44,912 nucleotides of DNA from Chlorokybus atmophyticus. Its lineage: Eukaryota; Streptophyta; Chlorokybophyceae; Chlorokybales; Chlorokybaceae. Where the stretch lies: positions 199,863 through 244,774 of the forward strand of contig RHPI01003491.1 in NCBI GenBank assembly GCA_009103225.1, in the 5' to 3' direction. Made by a program: the position numbers and the translations under genes. Positions 27,813-38,245 of the stretch are shown in pieces; within the stretch, counting starts at the first letter, position 1, and every line of letters starts with the position of its first letter. The notes below the pieces were generated by a model, which was not told where the DNA came from, made no database searches, and worked only from the letters and a program-made list of their open reading frames with translations.

Positions 27813-28373
27813 CAGTTTCATTTCGCAGTTGTTTGCGCCGCGTGATGCACGTGATGCGTAGTATGCCGCCGTGTATAGTAGAACGCGTGGCACGTGATTT
27901 GAATTTCGCGCTATGATTGTCGTGTATGTACTGATCGCCGCGGCGTAGCACGCGGCGAAGCACCCTATCTTAACGCCCGCGAACTTAAGCATAGATGCAC
28001 AGCTTGAGTGTATAATCGGACGCCCCCCAAAAAATCAACGGAGTTAGCGGAGCGCACGTGGCATCGTTCAATATATGTTTACCGTTGGATGTTATTTAGG
28101 TATTAAACACGCGTGACTTGGTGTCTGATACCGTTACTCGTCACGATTTGTGGTACGTGATTTTTATTCTATGACCGCTCGTGTATGTATTGATTGCCGC
28201 CGTCAAGCACCCTATCTTAACGCCCGCAAACTTCAGCATATATGCACAGGTTGGGTGTATTGTCGGACGCCCCCCAAAATATCTACGTCGTCAGCGGAGA
28301 GCACGTGGCGTCGTTTTGTATATGTGGGCCGTTGGATGTTATTTAGTCATTAAACACGCGTGACTTGGTGTCG
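27813..28373 (+). repeat. Direct repeat of ~560 bp, copy 1
   Basis: It is nearly identical to 29235-29796 (offset about 1422 bp). Inside it a ~247-bp unit is duplicated in tandem: the word CACCCTATCTTAACGCCCGC recurs at 27961 and 28208. Confidence 0.92.
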
Positions 28374-28862
28374 GATACCGTCACGCGTCACGATTAGGGG
28401 AGTGGTGCAGTCGATTTCGCAGCCGATTTCTGCAGCCTAATCGCCTCGACGTTTTGGACACGCATATCGTCTCAGCATGCGGCGTGTTGTCGTTTCCGAA
28501 ACGTTGGACGCAACGCAATTATGAAGAGCGCGTGACTTTGTGTCGGATACCGTTACGCGTCACGATTGGGCGAGGTGTGCAATCGATTTCGCAGCCGATT
28601 TCTGCAGCCTAATCGCTTCGACGTTTCGGATACGCATATCGTCTCAGCATGCCTTGTGCGGCGTGTCATCGTTTCTGAAACGTTGGACGCAACGCAGTTA
28701 TGAAGCGCGCGTGACTTTGTGTTGGATACCGTTACGCGTCACGATTGGGCGAGTTGTACAGTCGATTTCACAGCCGATGTCGCAGCCTAATCTGCTTCGA
28801 CGTTTTGAAAATGTATATGGCCTCAGCATGCCTTGTGCGGCGTGTTGTTGTTTTCGAAACGT
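28357..28862 (+). repeat. Tandem repeat, three ~175-bp units
   Basis: Units start with CGCGTGACTT at 28357, 28529 and 28708. Each contains GATACCGT.ACGCGTCACGAT, a GCAGCC-rich centre and a CTCAGCATGC word. The third is shortened. The array follows directly on copy 1 of the 560-bp repeat. Confidence 0.92.
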
Positions 28863-28958
28863 GCATCTGGCGGCGGACGTTAGTGTGGTGGTGGCGTGGT
28901 GTCGCTTAGTTGCACTGCTATATTTGCGGTGGTTGTGAGTAGGCCTGTTCTTGTAATA

Positions 28959-29234
28959 ATGTCAAGTGTTGATGGAAGCGCAAGTGCTGTGGGGGATGTC
29001 GGGGTTCCTGTTGAGCGTTGGTGGACACGCGATGAAGTGAACCATTACCTCAAGGTAAATTACATTGTGTGGGTATTCAATGCATAGTGATAATGCATGA
29101 CAATTGGTCATTATGACATGTTCGATAGGTGGACGGTACGTTGTTCCCCTTTATGCCACCTGCTGACGTTTTGCAAGCTGCCAACGCTGTGAATGCGGAA
29201 AGCGCTTATGGTGATCACCCTGCGGCGAAACATT
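28959..29234 (+). CDS. Unrecognised protein, 5' part, cut by repeat copy 2
   Basis: Exon 28959-29054 starts MSSVDGSASA and includes VERWWTRDEVNHYLK. A clean GTAAAT donor and a TAG acceptor lead to an exon at 29129 (VDGTLFPFMPPADVLQAAN), in phase. The frame then runs into the 560-bp repeat at 29235 and stays open to 29338, but those residues also occur in repeat copy 1 and so look acquired. A Trp-Trp-x-x-Asp-Glu-Val stretch recalls DNA-binding adaptors, but I do not recognise the family. Its original 3' part may be among the exons after 29796. Confidence 0.45.
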
Positions 29235-29796
29235 CAGTTTCATTTCGCAGTTTTCCGCGCCGCGTGATGCACGTGATGCGTAGTACGCCGCCGTGTACAG
29301 TAAAACGCGTGGCACGTGATTTGTATTTCGCGCTATGATTGTCGTGTATGTACTGATCGCTGCGGCGTAGCACGCGGCGAAGCACCCTATACTAACGCCC
29401 GCGAACTTAAGCATAGATGCACAGCTTGAGTGTATAATCGGACGCCCCCCAAAAAATCAATGGAGTTAGCGGAGCGCACGTGGCATCGTTCAATATATGT
29501 TTATCGTTGGATGTTATTTAGGTATTAAACACGCGTGACTTGGTGTCTGATACCGTTACTCGTCACAATTTGTGGTACGTGGAATTTTATTCTATGACCG
29601 CTCGTGTATGTATTGATTGCCGCCGTCAAGCACCCTATCTTAACGCCCGCGAACTTCAGCATAGATGCACAGGTTGGGTGTATTGTCGGACGCCCCCCAA
29701 ACTATCAACGTCGTTAGCGGAGAGCACATGGCGTCATTTAGTATATGTGGGCCGTTGGATGTTATTTAGTCATTAAACACGCGTGAATTGGTGGCG
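29235..29796 (+). repeat. Direct repeat of ~560 bp, copy 2
   Basis: Same unit and inner tandem structure as copy 1 (period about 248: 29383 and 29631). It starts inside an open reading frame and so appears to interrupt or terminate the gene at 28959. Confidence 0.92.
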
Positions 29797-29815
29797 GTCG
29801 CGTTGCCCGGCAGCC

Positions 29816-30061
29816 ATGGAGCCATTAATCGGGCAATGGGACAGTTTCACCGACGACGACACAGCATCACCATGTCAGCTGATTGAGCATTGTGGGCATC
29901 GTCACGATGAATGTTCAATTTATATATTTTGTCTGATCGCAGCACAAGCGCCGGAGATGTTTTTAATTGCCATTTCGGTGTTTTTTCGCGAAAGCGATCA
30001 GCGTCTATTTGTGCGTTTAGAGGATGCTGCTTGTGTGGTGGGCATGAAGAAGAAACCTTGA
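29816..30061 (+). CDS. Small unrecognised open reading frame
   Basis: 81 codons from MEPLIGQWDSFTDDD, with a hydrophobic middle (IYIFCLIAAQAPEMFLIAI) and a basic end. It begins right after repeat copy 2. It may be an internal exon of a larger gene spanning 28959-31226. No family is recognised. Confidence 0.3.
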   Translation: MEPLIGQWDSFTDDDTASPCQLIEHCGHRHDECSIYIFCLIAAQAPEMFLIAISVFFRESDQRLFVRLEDAACVVGMKKKP

Positions 30062-30079
30062 CTCAGTGCACTTTTTGAC

Positions 30080-31226
30080 ATGGACGCAGAAGGTGTGGAT
30101 GTCACCGAAGACATACACGATGAGACTAGCATGTGGGACGTGGCTGAAGGTATGCAGTTTGTGTACGGTAGACATTGTTGCAGCATGCTGAAGCAGGCAT
30201 AATTGCTGTCAGTAATGTTTTGCATGTAGGTCGCCAACGCGCTGGTCTTTCAGTGTCAGTGTATACCTCAAATGTCGCTATGTCCTTGGCGCCGACAGCA
30301 CCACCTTGCGCCCCTCCTGACCCTGGCTCCGACACAGAAGAAAATTTTTTTCATGACGAAAGCAATCAGTCCGACCAAGAAGACGAAGCTGCTCCCCAGC
30401 GAGCCGAAGTCCCGGGCGATGACGACTTGCACGCCCCCCTTCAGCAAGGATCTGAAGATGTAATGTTGATCGTTAATTCCAGTTATTCGAGGCTCAACAA
30501 GTGGCGTTGGTGGGTAGTTTGGGTCTGGAGTATGGCTGCACAAGACTGCCGCGTCAGTCGGTTGCAACAGGAGACCGAGGTATTCATTAATCGTGGTCAC
30601 TTCTTGTATTGCCATGGCAACACCGGCAACTACGGCACTACTATGCGGTTGCCAGACATTCAGGCCATCATGCAAGCGAGCTTCGCTACAGCCCAAGCAC
30701 ATGCAGCTGCCCTGGCCGCCCCTACAAACCTCACATTGGAGGCACCGCCGGTCACGCTAACGTTGCCCGCTACATCCAGAGCACATGCAGCTGCCCTGGC
30801 CCTGCCCGCGCCTACAGACGTCACATTGGAGGCACGGTCGGTTTCGCTGGCGTTGCCCACTCCTCGACCACATATCACTCCTGCTGAAAGCAGCCGCAAA
30901 AGACCTAGGTTGCCCTCGCCTTCACTCAAATGTATTTGTAATGGAACGTGTGTGTGCGTTACTGCTTTTGGCAGTCATTGCCGGTTTGTTTTAGACTACA
31001 CAATGTACACATCACAGTGGTAACTGGGCCAAGCGCATGCAAGACAGAGGAAGGTGGACCGAGCTCACGGCCTATGAAGCGCGATGACACCGCTGAAGAT
31101 CTCATCAACGCGCAGGTGGCTTCCTTTGTGTTAGACTACACTAAAACTTTCAGCGAAGAAGAGTTTATTAACATTGTGCGGCGTGTGTATCGCAAAGGTT
31201 ATTGGAATGTAGTGATGACTGATTAG
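30080..31226 (+). CDS. Unrecognised acidic, Pro/Ala-rich putative nuclear protein
   Basis: The first exon 30080-30149 (MDAEGVDVTEDIHDETSMWD) joins in phase to 30230 onward, giving a Pro- and Asp/Glu-rich stretch (PPCAPPDPGSDTEENFF). Further splicing is unclear. One reading uses an extremely short 23-nt intron at 30460-30482. Around 30690-30860 an ~85-bp unit is repeated twice and encodes AHAAALA...LTLE...LTLP repeats, followed by a basic SSRKRPR stretch like a nuclear localisation signal. The last part ends FINIVRRVYRKGYWNVVM with a stop at 31226. I do not recognise the protein. It lies between the direct repeats and the Helitron remnant, so it could be element cargo or part of another mobile element. 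Confidence 0.4.
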
Positions 31227-31347
31227 GGGTCTAGTAACGTTTCGAAATGTACTAGTGGCCTTATATTACGCGCACAAGCAGGCTGCTCTTCCGAAACGTC
31301 CGTGTTAACTGTAAACGACGAAATTCAGCAGTCTTAGCCATCAATGT

Positions 31348-31503
31348 ATTCACCGTTTGCCGTTGACCCCATGTACGACTGTACTCCCATATGATGGTAC
31401 TGTGCCTTGAACGGCAACAAACTCAACCAGGATGCATTTACCGTTTGCCGTGTACGTGATGTACGACTATATTCCAGTACAATGGCCCCGTCCCGTTAAT
31501 GGC
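31348..31503 (+). repeat. Diverged tandem pair, period ~88 bp
   Basis: ATTYACCGTTTGCCG recurs at 31348 and 31436, with GATGTACGACTRTA-like words following each. It is noncoding and lies between the unrecognised gene and the Helitron remnant. The rest of 31227-31722 has no gene. Confidence 0.7.
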
Positions 31504-31722
31504 TGACGGTATCGCTAATGCCTTGCCGATTGTTGTTTACCGTATAGGGAACACGTGATGCGTCATAAATCGAGTCTGGACGTGACGCGCGTATAGGTAG
31601 CCGCGTGGCGGCCCCACAGTCGTAGATTAATAAAAACTATCGCACTACATCTAACGACGGTACAGAACAGCAATATATACCAGTAGACATCGCTGTCAGC
31701 CGTTGATTTGATTGCCTAACCC

Positions 31723-34700
31723 TTGTGCGCCTGGCGCGGATTGGGCGCGGCGGTGGCGCAGACGATTCGGAAGCTGTATGGCACCTGGGAGAGGAACTTG
31801 AAGGCCCTGTATCGTCCGAAACGACGGTGTTTCTTGCACGTCAGAACTATGAGTACGTTATTGTTGCAGTGTATGGCAACTGTATCACATACGTTGTTTT
31901 CCATGCAACTAGAGTCGTGGACGGCCGTTTGTAACCAAACTTTCGTGTTGATGTTGTGTTGCTGTTGTTGCGGGCGTGTGCAAATCAGCAATGATGGCAC
32001 GCACACCAAGGTGCGACCGTTTGCCAACCTTGCACACCCTCCGTATTCATTAGTCAATCTGTATATGGATAGATATATACGGCAAAACACGAAGTGGGCC
32101 ATATGTTTTTTGTGTCGACGTATACATGATTGCAAAACAGAGTTTTTAAGCGCACTTACGCCCCGACATATCAAACGCCTGTTAATTTCAAAGCCCTTGC
32201 ACATCATGATGTTATCTTTACTAAACACGAGATTAAGTCTGCAAAAACAATACCACAATTATGGTACCACGCATGGTGGCATTGACGTTGAATCCGTCTT
32301 TACTGGTCCGTTAATACAATGGTCAGATAATAGTTTGCTATTAGATGGGCATGCCACAGTTTTGCAAGATATCTTATGCGAAATGCTAGCGCAGAATGTG
32401 TATGTTAAACACTATCGCACAATGATGGAACAGCCACGACGTAATCTCGGAGTGGTTGTGTAGACTGTAGATGTGATCGCAAGCTTAGTAAGTCATCATA
32501 TTGCGCGTAACCCCAATGCTGTTGATCTTGAAACCGAAGTGCATCGTGCAATATCTACATGCGTACCCGTTGAAGCGGGTAGCATGCCAAAATCGCGCAA
32601 TACGCTGATATACAATGGAAAGCCTTTTGCTGGAAATTTGATGCAACGCAATTCGCAAGAAGAAGTTGAGCTCTTCGTTTCTCCCATGACCACACGCAGC
32701 GCTAACATGTCCGTAGAAATGGCGTTATTCCCGTTCTTATATCCATCTGGCAGGCATGACTTCAGCGGTACGTGCAACATTGGAACATATTTGTCATATC
32801 GTCTCTCTTGTTTATTTTTGGTGTACACATTGTACAAGCCATACTTGTTATTGATGTATCAAGTTTGGCAAGCATGCCGCGTTATGAGTACGCACTATAC
32901 AGTATGTATTGAGAAAGAGTTTAACAAATACAAAAAAAAACATCCCTTCAGTACAGATGACATGGCGTACCAAAATATTATCAAATATCATATACCCAGT
33001 ACAGTGCCACAGTCGCCATTATGGCACAAGAATCAATTGATCGATGTGTTGACGTTAGTCGATCATTGGGGTCTACCTTCATTATTCCTGACTTTGACGG
33101 CTGACGAGGTGTCGTCGCCACGCTGCGCAGAGTTGATCATCTCGAAAATGTTGTGCAATCGATCAATTTGAACATGACATGGCGTGATTGTCCCGTAGAA
33201 GGAGCGATACTATTTCGGGAAAGATGCACAAAGTTTTTAAAGCAATTCATATTGGGCAAAGGTATTTTGGGCGAAGTGCAGCATCACGTGTTGCGTTATG
33301 AGGTACAGCACCGCTGATCTGTACATGCACATATTATGCTGTGGGTCGCTCCACAAGATGTCGACCGCGTAAGCAACGAGATTACAGCAGTGGTTCCTGC
33401 AGATGTAGACTCAGCAACAAACAGATTCATACGTCCGCAAGATCTGATACAACAAAAGTTGTTTGACCATATCATAACAAAACATATGCATACATGTCGC
33501 GAAGATGGTTGTCCGAAACAAGGGCCATGCCAATATGGATTTCCATTTGCTGTACACAACGACACTTGTAAGTACGATGCGCATTAACGTCGCTATTTAT
33601 ATTATCGTCCCCGCCATTGCGATCGCAATGTAGTACCATGCCACCCCGCGATCGCGTTATTATGGGGCGCGCACGTCAATTTACAACGCATATGCAATGA
33701 GGCATGGTCATATTATGTGTTAAAATACGCAATTAAGTCCGAACCATTTGGTAAACTTAATCTCAATCCTGATGCTGCACGGTGTTTGGGTTTAAAAGGA
33801 ATGACCGACGCCGAACTGCGCGTTACGTCAGCGCTGTACATGTCGAAACCTGTGAGCCCTGCGGAAGCAGCTTTGGTATTGCTCAATATACCAATAGTGC
33901 ATATGTCATCATCTGTTGAATACTTGGATTAAAGACCCAGACAATTCCGCGTGATAAACATAGGTCGTGGCGCCAATCTACATAACGTTGACAAGTATTG
34001 CGCACGGCCAGCCTCACTTAAAAACGTTACGTTTTATGATTAGTTTCGAGAATACGTTTGTGTCGACAGCAAAACGCATGCTACGATTCAATCTGACCAT
34101 TCTACAAACAAGTACATTGACTTCATGGGTGTCACCATACACACCACCACGAAATATGTGTATCGCTTATGCCAGCCCAAAATAATCAGATTTACCGATT
34201 CAATAAGTTATCATCCAACACATCACATGCAAGCGTATTTTTACAATGTGCTATTGCAAAAGGTGCCATTTCGAACAGAGAATCAAATACAACCATCTGA
34301 AGACGCTGATTGTTTACAAGAATGCATTACTCGAGGAATAGTGGATGTCGACAACATTGATGAGCACTTGCATCAGTATACACAAAGGCATCTGCAAAAA
34401 GAGGTCGATGGCGAATTGTTGTCGAACATCATGCAACAAAGAATGCACAACATGCATATGACACCTATACCATCTTCGATTGACGTAATCACAAATGCCG
34501 ATGATACAAACATGTTTAAACGTGACTTCAATATGAACACTGCCGACAACTTAATGGGCTCACAACGGTCAATATTCAACGACATAATCAATAGTGGTGA
34601 AGGATTGTATGTTCTTAGCGGCACTCCAGGTAGTGGCAAAACACGTATGATTAAGACACTCGCATCACATTATGCACGCCACGGAAAACATGTGCTCCTG

Positions 34701-35942
34701 ACCGCTAGCACCGGAGCTGCAGCCAAAAGAATACATCCTGCAGCCACCACAATTCATAGCGCCTTTAAATTGCCTTTTCGCGATGATGGCTTTATGAGCA
34801 CATTGTACCCGACCGATGCAGCGTACTTGGGCATTGCAACTATGGACGTGCTGATTATTGACGAATTTTCAATGCTCACAAGCAGTACGTTTAAGAGTCT
34901 GATTATGCATCGCATGCAAACCGTGCATGCATTGATGACTATACTGGAAGTGGTCACAGTGATTCTAGTCGGTGACATGCACCAGCTGCCAGCCGTATGC
35001 CATCATCGAGTTACACCATGCCTACAATGTCAAATCACGACCAGTCACTGGTGGACTGATGCAAAAGTTATGCATCCGACAAGTTCTATCCGACAAGAAC
35101 AGGATCCGCACTTCGCGCAATTTCTTTCGTAAATCCGGCACGCTATTCCTTCGAGCGAACAAATAAGAGAAGTCTTAGCATCGTGCGTCTGTGATTTCCA
35201 AACCGTCTTACGAACTCCAGGAGAAATCACGGTCATTTGTTCCCATGTTGTCGACACAATGGTATACAACCATCTCATATTGCAGAAATTATTCCCTGAT
35301 GCGGTCATTACAAAAGTTAACATCAAACACAACTGCCCTACCAACACAATAGACACAAGAATTCTGCAGTTTTTGGAAGAACCTAACTTTCACCGCATGC
35401 AATCGGTGTGCATTGGTGCACGTGTACTGTTCATGAAATCAGATACCCGTCGGGGCATCACGAACGGCTCCACCGGTACTGCCACCGCCATTGAACTAGA
35501 TCCAGATTCGTTGCTAGCTGACATGAAGGCAATCCACGTGCAATTGCATGACATTGATCGCATAGTCCGGGTCACCCGCAGCGACCGAAAATACTGCTAT
35601 GACACAAGGCAAACGTACTTCAAATGTACATTCCCTATGCAACTGGCCTATGCTGTCACCGCCCACAAATGTCAAGGAATGACCATTGCACATACCGCAT
35701 TCGTCGACATTCAACACGCTTTCTGCTCTGGCATGTGGTATGTAGCGCTGTCAAGGGTGACGCACAGATCCTACCTCAAGTTGAAAGAATTGCCCGCACC
35801 GCAAATTTTTAAAACCGACATAGACGTTTCAGAGCAACGAACGAGTCTAACACGTTGCAAGATGCACGTGGCCTGCTGCAAAACGTCCATACATGTAAAT
35901 ATGCCAATATGCATATACGCAGAAAGATCGAAAAACGTATGA
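31723..35942 (+). pseudogene. Helitron Rep/helicase, decayed
   Basis: The parts are in order but broken. Helitron-like N-terminal region: MALFPFLYPSGRHDF, then the GLPSLFLTLTADE block. The HUH endonuclease region reads VQHR-stop-SVHAHIMLWV, where the TGA at 33315-33317 replaces the usual Gly. The second catalytic region is SYYVLKYAIKSEP. The Pif1/RecD-type SF1 helicase has Walker A GTPGSGKTR (about 34620), Walker B VLIIDEFSML, GDMHQLPA, LAYAVTAHKCQGMT and the terminal ALSRVTHRSYLKL. In-frame stops occur at 32461 (TAG), 33315 (TGA), 33585 (TAA), 33930 (TAA), 34041 (TAG) and 35130 (TAA), with a frameshift near 33110. All three stop codons occur, which argues for decay rather than a recoded stop. 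Intact Helitron Reps nick DNA for rolling-circle transposition. The exact element ends (5' TC, 3' hairpin-CTRR) were not identified. Confidence 0.88.
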
Positions 35943-36245
35943 ATAACGCTAACTACATGACCTAATGTTATGCGTAACGCCATGAATGGATAAGGCCATC
36001 GACCTATCACACCGTTGTAATAGGCCGCGGATTGGCGCAGCGGCGCGGACAATCGCATAAAGCAATCGACCACTCCAGTCGCAGCAATTGTGGTAGGCCG
36101 CGGCTTTGGCGGCGGCGGCGGCGGCAGCGAAACCACCACCATTTCAGAATAGACAGGCCAGGCAGCGGCGCCGGCGAGAAGCAGTAAGTGTTTTGAAACG
36201 TCGCGTGCCATTTGTGGCAGAGCATTAACTTCCTGTGCGACACAG

Positions 36246-37482
36246 ATGGCTGACCTCTTCAGCGCTGCGTTCGAGGCTGCGGTCAAGCAGCTCGACGACC
36301 CTGATCCAGCAACGGACACTCCGTTGAGGGACGAGCCGCTACCTTTTACTGTCAACCAGCGGCGGTTGCTGAACAGTCTTGGGTACTTACCGGAGGAATA
36401 CTATGATCGCTACGACATTTCCTACACCGACATCGACCACATGATCACAAAAGCAAGACAGAACGAAAAGGATTGGAAGCGCAAAAATCAGCAGGAAGTC
36501 GGCGCACCTACAGGTAATAAACCACACGTTCATACCAAGTGTGTAATAACTGCAAAGTTGCAAATTGCTACTGTTCTTGGTAACACCCCAGTGATGATCT
36601 AACAAGGTTGTGCATTAGGGTCCGCCAAATACTTCTTCGCCAAGTTTGGCAAGCAATTCGGCCACAACATGAATAGGTACGACGCGTTCAAGGCGCTCAG
36701 CGAGATCATGAACCGGGAACTCGAACGCGACGGAAAGACAAGGGTCATCTAGACAGTGCAGCTGTTGGAAATTATCTTTGAGTACAAAGCGGCAACGTGG
36801 GAAAAGTGCAAGCATTTGACTCAAGAAGAGGCAGCCAAGATCATTGACGCACTGGAGAAAGTCGCTGAAAAGGAAGGATCAACGCTGACACCACAACGTC
36901 AGAGACAAAAGAGGACTTATCTCCAGGATTGCTGCGACATTGCTTCGCCATCCACCGTCCCAACGCAATCAAGCATGTCCACGGTAACACCAACTACCGC
37001 AGAGCCCGCCACACAAAAAAACAAAAAAACACCAAATCCAGCGTTGGAGCCAGCAGTACCACCTTTACAAACTGACGCTTACACGAACAGGTACAATACG
37101 CATGTGCAACTTGAACATACCCTGCTACAACACAAACAATAATCACGAATTGTCAGGTGGTGTGTACGTGGGGCAATCCGTTCATCCCCACCAACGGTTC
37201 ACCCAACACGCACGTAAACCGCCCAAAATGAAAGATGTGTTGAAAGATGCCCCGTTTAAAGAACAAGTCACCATGGAGGTGATGGGTTCCTACGACTTGC
37301 AAGCAGAAAATGACGCGGCGGAAACCACGCTGACACTGAAGCTGCGTCGTCAAGGAGTGCAACTTGAATACCTTGGTAGGAGCACCATTGAAGACTCGCC
37401 AAGGGTGGATGTTCAAGCAAAACGACATCATGAAGTAAATGTCGCCTCCTCATTAGACAACGCATTGCATTTGCTGTATTAG
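36246..37482 (+). CDS. Unrecognised protein with C-terminal GIY-YIG-like nuclease domain (frame interrupted)
   Basis: Exon 1 (36246-36513, MADLFSAAFEAAVKQLDD) joins in phase to 36619 (SAKYFFAKFGKQFG). That frame meets a TAG at 36750, then continues open in the same frame to 37142. Helical, charged segments (EEAAKIIDALEKVAEKEG) are followed by a Thr/Pro linker. The last part, from about 37102 in another frame, reads GGVYVGQSVHPHQRFTQH, then KPPKMKDVLKDAPF and a later Glu. This is the YVGQS..P..R..QH pattern of GIY-YIG nucleases (the second half-motif with its Arg and the acidic metal ligand). The splice linking the two frames is not phase-consistent in any version I found. GIY-YIG domains occur in homing and retro-element nucleases as well as host repair enzymes. 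It probably belongs to mobile DNA and may be partly decayed. Confidence 0.55.
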
Positions 37483-37732
37483 TGGCAACTAGGTTCCCCA
37501 GCATCAACCCGGATAGGTGTATGATTCATGCATGTTTTACAAATAAAAGCGCATTTGTTAAAAGCGCCTGCCCAACACAAAGCCAAAAATATAGTAACAA
37601 TATGTGCGACATATAACATTTAAAAGCCAAAAACGTTTCCAGTAATCACAACTGCCGCACAACTACACGACTACAACTAATAACAATTAAAATCAACAGT
37701 AATCTCTGAAGTAATCTAAAGTAACCGCGCTA

Positions 37733-38147
37733 CTAAGGCGGAGGACTACTCTCCTCCAACTGCTCCTCGTGCTCCGGCTCCGAAGGGTCTACCTCCGCAT
37801 CCGGCGGATCCACCTCCTCCAGGATCTCCTCTATCTCTTCCTGCCGCCGCTGCACTCCTCGTCGCCTATGACGCCATGCTGCTTCATCGTCCTCCAATGA
37901 AGGCGGAGACTTAGAAGTCGCTACTTCTTCGGGGGGCTCTTGGCCGCGGTCAAGCGCCCGCTGCCGGCGACGTGCTTTCGCAACACGCTGACGCTCTTTG
38001 CGGATGCGGCGCTTGTCCTTGAGCTTCGCCTTCATGATGCGACGGCGGTTGACGATAGTGTTGGTGTACCGCGGGTCATGGGCTTGCCGCTCGTGAAAGT
38101 CGACGGTGCCGGGGTTTCGGGCATCCCCGCGGAAGACCTTGCTCAGG
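37733..38147 (-). other. Charged C-terminal tail ORF, out of frame with the H3 gene
   Basis: This frame continues the H3 gene if one copy of the 85-bp repeat is removed: after TVDFHERQAH it reads DPRYTNTIVNRRR, a long Lys/Arg stretch (KLKDKRRIRKERQRVAKARR), then an acidic end (EEIEEILEEVDPPD) to a stop at 37733. As assembled, the H3 frame stops at 38150-38148 instead. A basic-then-acidic tail after a histone core is unusual. Confidence 0.5.
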
Positions 38148-38245
38148 TCACTGTCCTTCTTCATGGGCTTGCCGCTCGTGAAAGTCGACGGTGCCGGGGT
38201 TCAGGGCATCCCCGCGGAAGACCTTGCTCAGGTCACTGTCCTTCT
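38076..38245 (-). repeat. 85-bp tandem duplication in the H3 gene
   Basis: Units 38076-38160 and 38161-38245 are nearly identical (TTTCGG against TTCAGG in the middle). Since 85 is not a multiple of 3, the second copy shifts the reading frame. Confidence 0.95.

Noticed and set aside
33315-35132. Stop-codon recoding to explain the interrupted helicase frame
   Set aside because: TAA, TAG and TGA all occur, plus a frameshift, and nearby host genes end at normal stops; decay is simpler.
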